From: Chloromonas sp. AAM2
Lineage: Eukaryota > Chlorophyta > Chlorophyceae > Chlamydomonadales > Chlamydomonadaceae
DNA length: 17,500 nucleotides
Direction: 5' to 3'
Assembly (NCBI GenBank): GCA_004335635.1
Contig: QAXH01004730.1
Span: 5,440-22,939 of the forward strand
Numbering within the stretch: position 1 is the stretch's first letter; every line of letters begins with the position of its first letter. A program made the position numbers and the translations under genes. The notes beneath the pieces are model-generated. The model searched no databases, had not been told where the DNA came from, and worked only from the letters and a program-made list of their open reading frames with translations. Below, one piece after another: positions 1 through 8,800 of the stretch.

Positions 1-12
1 CACGCACGCACA

Positions 13-66
<54 letters not shown>

Positions 67-67
67 A
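1..67. repeat. (CA)n microsatellite
   Basis: Almost pure CA dinucleotide run with a few G or A interruptions at each end (CACG units, ACAAAC). It starts at the window edge, so its true length is unknown. It is a dinucleotide repeat, not a telomeric repeat. Confidence 0.95.
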
Positions 68-126
68 ACTATCACATGCACTTGTCACACACGTTTCTGC
101 CTTGCACGAAAGCAAGTGTCTGATTG

Positions 127-475
127 GCTGCGCCTGCTGTAGGATACTTCAGGATACTGCGCGGCTTGAAGGAGGGCTATCCATCTGCATGGGGCCAGTG
201 GTTGGAAGTCTTCGCATTCCTGGGCTTAAAAGAAGGGGGCATCTTCCATTACCGTGATTTGCAACTCTCCAGAAAAGCTCGGCGCTTGAATGAGGAGCAT
301 CGCAGCCCTGCTGCCGGCCCACAGGATGCAGAGGATGGATCCACTGCAGGTTAAGGTGCTGATGTGGATGGTCTGACGAAGGCAGTGATGTTGAGGGGCA
401 GGATGAAGAGGAGCCGCCAGCACCAGCAGGTTTGGATGGCAGCAGTGGCAGCCGCAGCACAAAGAGCAAGTAAGA
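127..475 (+). pseudogene. Decayed or partial coding fragment, unrecognised, acidic tail
   Basis: Reading + from about 127 to 354 gives a protein-like stretch (GYPSAWGQWLEVF, then FHYRDLQLSRKARRLNEEHR) that ends at a TAA at 352-354. It has no ATG start, so it is either an internal exon or 5'-truncated. After that stop, a different frame from 372 reads an acidic, Ser/Gly/Pro-rich tail (SDEGSDVEGQDEEEPPAPAG...) running to a TAA near 475. The two stretches read naturally as one protein tail interrupted by a stop and a frame change. That suggests decay, although unresolved splicing is possible: GTTAAG near 350 and GTAAGA near 472 could be donors. I do not recognise the family of the first stretch. 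Its position just ahead of the 482-871 fragment suggests both belong to one locus. Confidence 0.25.
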
Positions 476-481
476 GCGCAG

Positions 482-871
482 ATGCAGCTGCAGCTGCAGA
501 CCCAACATCTCTGCCTCCAGGATCAAGAAATTGCGGTTGTGCTTAATACACAGCAGGAACTGGATCCCAACAAAAGCTGCCTGCCCTTGGCAACAAGACA
601 GAATCAGGCTAGTTGGGATGCAGTGATGGTGTTGAGCGGCAAGGTGTACGTACTTCAGATGACAGTTGGCTACAAGCATCCTGTGCTCATGCAGCCAGTG
701 ATGCAGCTGTTGAAGCGATTCAAGTCACCCCCAGTCGCATTGTACCTCAGCTTTGTTCTGCATGGAGAACCCTACCACGACTACACCGCACAGCCATGGT
801 GGAACAACAAGAGACAGAGAGCAAAGTCTGTCAATAGGCCCTGGAGGATGTCAGTCAACTTGCCATCCTGA
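482..871 (+). pseudogene. Crinkler/RHS-like C-terminal fragment (tentative)
   Basis: A + frame from an ATG at 482 to a stop at 871 encodes 129 residues. Residues about 44-100 look like a folded domain: a WDAVMVLSGKVYVLQMTVG strand pair, then a KHPVLMQPVMQLLKRF helix, then a hydrophobic VALYLSFVLHG strand. An 'xDAV...lyxxQxTVxxxHPV' pattern followed by a helix and a hydrophobic strand is typical of the C-terminal part of Crinkler (CRN) and RHS-type multigene families, which expand in many algae and protists. This is a family impression without database support. No N-terminal ATPase or LxLFLAK-like module is visible upstream. After about residue 106 the reading looks random, so the end is probably not a true C-terminus. 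Alternatives are an exon of an unknown gene or chance. Confidence 0.3.
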
Positions 872-2849
872 TAACCAACAAGCTCTGAGGCGCTTCCCAG
901 AGGCGCCTGCACCAGCTGCCGCCAATGTCGTTGCACCTGCATCGCCACACAGGAATGCACTCTACACTGCCAGGTGCAGGCGGAGGAAGGACCAGCGCTC
1001 AGCTTTAGGAAGCTCAGACCAAACGCACATAAGACCTCATGTGCACCCCGAGTCGGGCTCATGTGCATGCAGTGGAGCAGAGCAGACCCTCTGTCGCTGG
1101 CAAAGAAATAACAAACTTGAACTTAGTGGGCACGTGCTCTGACTTGTTGAGAAGGGGATATGGTAATACGGTCATCCTGCCAGACGCGCATACGCCGGAG
1201 TGGCCTGAAGCCGTGAGACAAAGTCGCTAGGATTATGGCGAGACATGCTGGACATGACTGCAGAAGTGTGCACTTATTTCAGATGTGTGCAGCCATGCTG
1301 ACTGGAACAGCCAAAGGTTGCAACCACAGCTTTTCCTGCTTGCACGCTGGTGGTGCTGGTGATGACGTTAGTGCCGACGTTAGCATTGATGACGTTAGCT
1401 CACAATCCTAGCTGAGCTTTAGTAGGATTCATGTATCACAGTGTCATTTATGTATCCATACTTTGACTACTAGAGTAGTGCTCAGTGTAACGTACAACTT
1501 TTTATTGCGTTACCCAGTGTGGAGGAAGACATGAAAGCTGGAGGATAACTAGTCATTTGGTGGGTGCCAAGCATACCAAGGCGTGCTAGCAGCTTCAAGC
1601 AATTCTGCAATTCAGTGCCTGGGTCTGCGAATTGTAACACTGCGTGTATGGAGATGATGTCTTTGCGTCGCTGTGTTCTGGATCTCTGGCAATCTGCCAC
1701 CACTCTCACTGCCCCTGTTCCAGTGAATTGTGTTGCAATTTACTCAAGGGTTAGGATTAGCAGTGAACACCGCCTACCATCAGAATGGTGCCAATCTCAC
1801 AACTTGTGCCAGTAGTGTTCTTGACACTTTGCAGGCACTTTGCACGTTGTTTGGTAAATGCGTCAGACATGTCAAGCGTTTACGTTCAGACTTCATTGCT
1901 TACCGATTGGGACCAGCCGGACTCAAAGGGTCGCATAAGGCTTCAGATCGCAGTAAAATCGATTGAAAGACGTGCCATCTAACATTGAATTGCAGGCAGC
2001 ACTGGCATTCTGAGAAACACTGACATTACAGCAGCATGCGTATGCTGCAATAGGTCGATGCACTCCCATAACACCGTCGAAAGTCTACTTCATGCTGAGC
2101 CAGCTTTGGCGTTAACACGACAGTGCTTGTAGCACAGACAGTTGGCAGCTAAGCCAGGCAGGATGCGACAGTCCAGCACAAACAGAGACCTAGTGCATCT
2201 CATTGTGTTTGGAATGCATCACCTTTGGCAGTACGCCTTTGTTTGTCCACAGTGCTCAGTGACTTCTGTGTTCTGGCTCTTTGCGCCTAGTCGTTGCCTT
2301 CTGTTGCTCAGGGTTTGTTAAGACGGTATCCAGCCTCGTCTTCTGCATGGCTTGCTAGCGTACGCGCTCGTTGCATGTAAGCCCCCTGATGTAATCAATA
2401 TATATGATCGAGGTCAAAAGTTCAGATATTTTCTGCATGGCCTTCCTGTCCAACATAAACGCTGATGACTTTCCACGTGAATGTCTGCATGAGAATAGTA
2501 GCACAAGAAGTTCACAAGCTGAACCACCACATCCTCTCACTACATCCTGTCCAATCGGCAGGTGCCCCCAGGACGTGTGGAGAGCGCGCACTTCCCATAA
2601 CAAGCCAGAGAAATAATAAAACAGGTCACCTGACTCTACAAAGCTTGCAATGCGTCCATATCCTTATCAAGAGTGATTGTGAAGTGCCAAACAGTGTCAC
2701 CGCGGGGTATCACATTGGGGGGAGGTGTCGCCCTGCATGGGGGACAGGCATGTTGGAACCCCTCCCCTCTTGTGAAATATAAGCGAAGGGAAAGGTTGAC
2801 GGATGGGAAAGAAAGCACGTGCCAGTCATTGGTCTCGCTCCCGCTGGCC
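872..2849. other. Intergenic region without a supported gene
   Basis: All frames here give short open stretches of low protein quality, with no domain, motif or consistent splice pairing that I can defend. It contains the GACGTTAG cluster at 1361-1399 and probably the 3' UTR of the MTN gene just below 2850. No TGTAA-type polyadenylation signal is obvious on the minus strand close to the MTN stop. Confidence 0.5.
1361..1399. repeat. Clustered GACGTTAG repeats
   Basis: GATGACGTTAG occurs at 1361-1371 and again at 1388-1398, with GACGTTAGC between them at 1376-1384. Each outer copy contains TGACGT, the core bound by plant-type bZIP factors. No gene start is visible close by, so a regulatory role is only a possibility. 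Confidence 0.5.
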
Positions 2850-5231
2850 TCACAGCTGGGTGAGTGTCTTTCCATCTACAAATTCAAGCACTTTGGGCAG
2901 TACAGCCTGCAATGCGGAAGCCGCAGCACTGAGGTTCTCCAGGAATTCGTCCTGGGTTGGCCGCCCACCGTCCACAATATCAGTAATTGCCTGGAAGGAA
3001 AGGAAATGAACAAGTCCTGTTGTGACACGCATGTGGGGATGCCACTGGGCTTGAAACATGCTTCTGTACTAGGGAATTGTTCGAGTTGACTCAGCGGTGC
3101 AGTGGTGACCATCAGGTCACCTACTTTCCTTTTCCTCTTGCCCATGCTGAGCAGTCCTCCCGGGACTGAAGGCCATGTAAACAACAACAACAACAACTGG
3201 ACTTGAACCTCGGGGACTGATCATCGACCGTGCCACCCTTGTCCTTTTTGTGCTGGGCAGCCTGCCCAGAGCCGGCAGCCATGCGAGAACACCAACAAAG
3301 CAAATAAGGCTGCTCTGAGCCACTTCACGTGCCGAAAAAAAATAATACAAGCTCGCAAGGTTGTGAAACCACACACAATGGAGAACGAGCACATGACATC
3401 ATGAGCCTCACCTTGACGCACACCAGGGGTAGGCTGAACATGGAGGCCACCCATGCAATGGCCGCTGCCTCCATCTCCTTGACCGCCGCCCCCTCTGCCA
3501 CCATGATCTCCATGCAACGGTCCGTGTAGTCAAGAGAGTTGCCTGGACAGGCAATACACAATGAACTGCTTTGAGGATCTCCGCTCCATGTGGTCGTTGC
3601 CTGCACAAGCACCCCTGTTCCCATGTACCGCAGTGAAGGAATTGCATAGTGAAGTGACATGGTGTGCATGTAGTCATGCAATCACACGTGCCTGCTTCAT
3701 TGCTTTTCCTAAGTGGTAATTCATTGCTTTTCCCTGGCTTTTCCTGCTTAACACAACATTTCCGAGCGCTGTTGCCTTGCAAGCGGACTCATAATTTCAC
3801 AGGCCTACACCTGGCATGTACCGGTACTTGAATTGACCTCCACTGCATTGACCTTCTTCAACGACTCCATGTCTTGTGTGCCCCCTGTTCTCTTGTTCTC
3901 ATAACCCACAAACCTGATGTGACGATGCCTGACTTGAGGCCTAGGGCAGCCGCCATGGCAGGGCACGCATGTGTAACTGCTCGGCCCATGCCGTACTTGT
4001 CAAACCCAGGAATGGGGATGCGTCGGTCATGGTTGACCACACCCGTGGATACAAATATATCGCCTACGGCAGCGCCCTGCAACGCACCACACAGCGCAAT
4101 CCATATGAAGTGAATGGTTTTGAGGGCTTTCATCATGCACGAGCATGCATGACACATCCCCTGTCTCTGTACAGGTTAGTTATGATGGTTGCTGAAGCTT
4201 AGTTATAATGGTGCTTATGCAATACTACCTTATTTGCTGCTTTGTTTGTCAAGATACTAAACAAGGACGCGGCCGGGAGGGCTTACACCAGGCAAGAATG
4301 ATGTCCTGATGCCTGCTTTGAAGACTATCGTTGCTTGAAGCCAGGACGAGTCACTAGGAATGAGAGGATGCATTTTGTTGGCAGAAGCACACTCTGGGCC
4401 GTCTCCATGCCTCTTAGTCTGTACCTCGCCCTTCTGTCGCCATGCAGCCCTGGGTGAGGCTCAGCTCACAAGGTTCAACTTCAACAAGGCAGGTGGATCG
4501 GGTAGCATGAACAGACACGTGATGCACGCACCAGCTCGGTCCAGCCAGGCATAACATGGCACGGCGTGGCACAACCGCCCAGTTACTCCTGCATCCCTCA
4601 TCCTCCTGCCCCACCTTGGCCTTACCTGCGCCTTGAAACCCCCAGCTGTGCCCGTGCTGATGATCAGATCGGGTTTGAATGCGGCAGCTGCCAGGTAGGT
4701 GGACAAGGCCGCGGGAACAGTGCCCACGTTGTCCACCCCATGCGTGGGGCAGCGCCCATTCCACACCACATGTACAGAAAGGTTGCCGACACGGCCGGAG
4801 AACGTCTTGCACAGTGCCGGCTGCTGAATTCTGTATACATGCATCATCACGTAGCAGTTGCGAGATGATGGCACGTAGCAACTAGGGCAGATGTGATTGC
4901 AACCGTTACTGTCCATGGGCGTGCTCGAGTTCTCTTTTTATGACTGATCTCAGGCCGGCATGCTGATAAAAGAACGCTGCAGTCTTGCTTGAAAATGTGT
5001 TGTGTGGTGTGGGCAGGTGGACGAGGTGAAGGTATGCCATGCCGTCATCATGCAGCATGCGCCGAACATCCCGGGTCACCTGGGGGGCTGATCCTCCAAG
5101 AGATCCAGCTTCGTAATCAAAGGCTGTGCTTCTGCCTCCATGGCTGCAGTGGCACACACAACGATTTGATGATAACTACAAGAGTGATGGCTAGGCCAAG
5201 CGCTGCTTCTCAAAAGGGGCGAGCGAGGCAT
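2850..5231 (-). CDS. MTN: 5'-methylthioadenosine nucleosidase, five exons
   Basis: Cleaves methylthioadenosine (in some isoforms also S-adenosylhomocysteine) to adenine plus the thioribose in methionine salvage; probably cytosolic. Exons on the complement are 5231-5080, 4830-4626, 4076-3914, 3542-3412 and 2990-2850. All junctions are GT-AG and the phases close to 792 bases, or 263 residues plus stop, close to the roughly 265 of plant MTNs. Residues 31-36 (MEAEAQ) carry the catalytic-type Glu34. Residues 103-117 form the nucleoside-phosphorylase core (KPDLIISTGTAGGFK). Residues 133-148 (VNHDRRIPIPGFDKYG) are the plant-type loop. Glu198 in KEMEAA and Asp221 in TDIVDGG match the ribose-binding Glu and the catalytic Asp. 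The start is the least certain part: ATG at 5231 is the first suitable Met in the open frame, but a pyrimidine-rich acceptor ending in TTGTAG near 5175 would allow an upstream exon. Transcribed away from the DiT gene. The family assignment is very secure. Confidence 0.9.
3178..3262 (-). mobile_element. tRNA-derived SINE-like fragment in an MTN intron
   Basis: On the minus strand this reads GGTTCAAGTCC (3209-3199), a near-consensus RNA polymerase III B box, followed at once by a (TTG)n tail (3197-3180). About 20-30 bases before the B box is TGGCACGG (3235-3228), a weak match to an A box. A B box followed by a simple-repeat tail is the layout of tRNA-derived SINEs. The A-to-B spacing is short, so this is a truncated or decayed copy. 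It lies in the last MTN intron (2991-3411), in the same orientation as the gene. No second copy is in the window. Confidence 0.35.
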
Positions 5232-5817
5232 CCAATAGAGCTTCTTGCATCCTGTATTGTGTGCCTGCAATTTGCTGATAACGTTGCAAATGCTCACCAA
5301 ACACGAGCAGCACGGTCGAGATGGGTTGCGCCATGCTTGATGCGCGAAATCTTTAACTCGATATGTGGATAACTGCGGATTGCATGCAGAGCCGAGGATC
5401 GTGCCGCACTTGGCCATCCTCGTCCTATCCCAAAAAGATAACCGTGGTTCCAACGACTTCTCAACCGACCCCGGCACATTGGCATTGACTGGCCGAAATC
5501 TACTGATCAGCTTGCGGCACTGGCAAGTGCTGAGTGCAGCAGCATATATACACATCCAGTAGGCTTCCAAAGCGTGGTGCAAAATCCATCGTGTTGCTGA
5601 CAGTGCCCAATCAAAGCAGACGACCGCACTGCAACACCACATTTGGCTTGCACAGAAACATAGAGTGCAATTGGGAGCGATTCTTTTCTACAGCGTGCTT
5701 GGCGGGCAGCCCAAGGCTGCAGAGCCACCTGTTCGTGTCACGCGGAGTCAGTCACACATCGAGAGAGGCTGGCCCTGGATTTAAACCTCAAGCATAGCCT
5801 GCAGCCAGTGTAGATAC
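5232..5817. promoter_or_regulatory. Divergent intergenic region between MTN and DiT
   Basis: This 586-base spacer lies between the predicted start codons of two head-to-head genes, so both promoters must lie in or near it. A TATATA element at about 5545-5550 reads as TATATATG on the MTN strand, roughly 310 bases upstream of the MTN ATG. That would imply a long 5' UTR or a 5' UTR intron. No clear TATA box is seen close upstream of 5818. Part of the spacer could be untranslated exon. Confidence 0.4.
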
Positions 5818-8800
5818 ATGGCAGTCGCGCTAAGAGGAGGCCTTGTGTGCCATTCACCACTCCACCCAAGGTTAATATCCACACCGCACGCCTGGCTCTT
5901 GAGCGATCGCCACTACTTCAGGCGTCTTCGCTGTGCACTACCAGCCAACGTATTAGCAACAGGCAGAGTCACTTCACCTGATGACAGCAGTGTTTCAGTG
6001 GCCGGAGAGCCACTTCCCGACAACTCCGCACATGGGGCGACGCATGCACTGGATGCGATGGAGACGATTGTGGTCTTGCCGGAGGCAATTCAAGGCCTGT
6101 CTGGGCAGACTCTGCTCATCAGCAGCCTTCAGCCAGCCACGTCTCGGCCTACCAGCCCACAAACAGCTACTGCTCCTGAGGAGAACTCGTGGCAAGCAGT
6201 GGTAAACAAGGTGCAGACAGAGAAGCAAGACAGGCGTGGGTCTGTGTTGTCCAGCTTTGAAGAGAGCTTCGAAGGGTCAGAGTCAGAGACAGAACCAGAG
6301 CCTCAACCAGTCAGCCGGAGGCAGTCGCCAGAGTTTGTCCCTGAATCATCCCCAGATTCATCCCTTGAGGAAGCCACACCACCCTCCCAGCTAGACAACA
6401 TCACTGCTGCGGTAGGTACAGCGTGCATACTCAAGGAAGAGATACCGTGCAACCAGCTTATTCTGGCTGAATTCAGGCGCACAGCCCAAGTGTCATGGTT
6501 TAGATGGCCAGCGTGAGTGCTCCTCCTGGCCTTCAGCAGCATCCAAGTCCCAGCATGCGGAGTGTGCAAGGCCGTCTAACTGTTGGTTGTGCTGTGTGAA
6601 CACAACAAGCATGTGCGCACATGACACATGCTTGGCAGGCGAATGCCGAAGCACATGTACTTGGATGCACACACCTGCCAAGCACACTCAAAAGCACCTG
6701 CAAACTGCGCATGTAACAGGTTTGCGCCCTGGACGACACTCCAGCCCACCCAGTCAAGGCCACTCCAGCACCGATCAAGCTCAAGGCAGCTTTGGCCTGT
6801 GTGGGCGTTGGTCTGGCCGTGCGCTTCCTCATACCAATGCCACAGGGAGTCCTGCCGCAAGCATGGGCCCTGCTGGCCGTCTTCTGCACCACCATTGCCG
6901 GTGGGGTCTAAGACTGGCCTCGTCAAGTAAAACCTAACCCAACTAAACCTTCAAGTAATATCTCGGTTAGGCCCACAAAACTTTGGTTTGTCGGATGAGA
7001 TGCATGCAAAATTGGCCGCTGGTGCACAGGACTGCTCAGCAGGGCAAGGGAAGGAGGACGAAACTCGACACTTGCAACCTTGCAACCTTCCACCTCAGGA
7101 GTATTCTTTGCGTTGGAATCAAACCTGTTTTAAGAGTGTGCTTGGATGGCTTTGGAGCCTGCATTGCTGGCTGCTGGATATGTATTGTATGCAAACATCA
7201 ACCTTGGAGCACAGTAGTGGCCGGTAAACCTGAACACAGACAGCATGAAGTGCAGAGAGTGGTTAACCGGGATATTAATGGGATAGCAGCACACGTACAG
7301 GGCAGGTGGTGTTGGCATGAATGATGGAAGTAAAACTAGCAGTGGGTGCAATGCTTGACTTGGTAACGTAAAACTTGTAGCAGCATGAACGTGCAGCGGC
7401 AGACATGAACAATTTCAGCTCGTGCTTGTTGAACGAAATGCAGCGATGTAATGTATCTACATTGTGTAGAACAACAGTGTTGTCAGCAAGCCCAGCTTTC
7501 TGCAGAGGCAACACCACCTGTCCATTGTGTGTTTGCGGCTGCACACAACTTCTTCTTTGTTGAACTTCTGATATGCATGCAGTCATTGAACATGTTGTCA
7601 GTAAGGCCAGCAACAACACCTTGCCCTCACATCCGCATTTGCATGCAGGTCTCGTTCTAGAGCCCATGCCAGTGAGTGCATGGAGCCTGTGCTGCGTCAC
7701 CACTCTGGTGGCCACCAAGGCATGCACCTTCCAGACCGCCATGTCAGGACTTACCAATGATGCTATCTGGCTCATCGTGTTTGCCTTCTTCTTTGCAAAG
7801 GTGGGCCTCAGTGGAGGCAGCTGGTATTTGCCAGGTCAGCTGCCCTCATTCTGTTGACCTCAACTTGTCTCTTCTGATATTGTCTGCAATGTATTCAGCT
7901 GGGTGGTAATGGAAATCGTACAGGCCTGCTTTCTGTCGGGCATTGCCTGGGCGTGTTCTCCTTCCTTGCCTGTAGTATGCACTCGGCATGTTTGTCCAGC
8001 TCGGCGCAGGGCTCCCTGACAACAAACGCTTGGGTTGCACTAGCTGCTGCACGAGGAGCCGAGTTCATCTTGCTGACACAAAACGTGATTGACATCTATG
8101 CAGGCGTTTGAGAAAACTGGCCTGGGCGAACGCATTGCCAACATATTCGTGTCCGCTGTGGGCCAGTCCACCCTGGGCCTGGCCTACAGCCTGGCGATAG
8201 CTGAGACGCTCATGGCCCCCGCCATGCCTTCGTGCACGGCCAGGGCTGGGGGCATCTTCATGCCTGTGAGTCATGTGAATAGGTTGCAAGATCAGGGTTC
8301 TACCCCAGGTAATCGCTTAGCCCCAGGTTCCCGGAGACTTCTTGCAGCAAGATCGGGGGAAAATTCAGTGGCTTCTTTCCGTGATAATCAGTGGACTCTG
8401 ACCGACAAACCTGCAATTCCTTAGCAGACACTTGTTGATTTTCTGGCGAGATGCTGGGAGGCCAGTGCTGACCAGACAACCCAATGCAGCACTGGGCTGG
8501 TACCCTTGTTTGAGGGTGGTTGATACACATTTCACTGCAAACTGCGTGATTGAGCATGCGGAGCATTACAGCAATTCTTGATCATCTTGCTCCTTGCTGT
8601 GTTGCCCATGCACCATGTCGCCCTTTCCATAACCCCATTGTGGTGGCGCAGGTCATCAAGTTCCTCGCCAAGGCTGGGAAGAGCGAGCCGCGCCGGGGCC
8701 GCAAGAAGATGGGCGCCTTCCTGGTGCACTCGCAGATGCAGGTGAGGCTCCCTGCACGGTGTCCGGTACTGCCTGTCAGTGGGCACGTGCAGTGTGTTTC

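Noticed and set aside
1..67. Possible telomeric or centromeric repeat
   Set aside because: It is a simple CA dinucleotide run, not the TTTAGGG or TTTTAGGG type of green algae.
149..679. 176-codon minus-strand ORF
   Set aside because: Cys/His/Leu/Ser-rich composition typical of an antisense shadow; the + strand stretches look more protein-like.
3199..3262. Complete tRNA gene on the minus strand
   Set aside because: The T-arm stem does not pair and no 7-bp acceptor stem is visible. Only the B box is good, so a SINE-like fragment fits better.
4414..4881. 155-codon minus-strand ORF as a separate gene
   Set aside because: It overlaps MTN exon 2 in another frame; the MTN frame carries the nucleosidase motifs.
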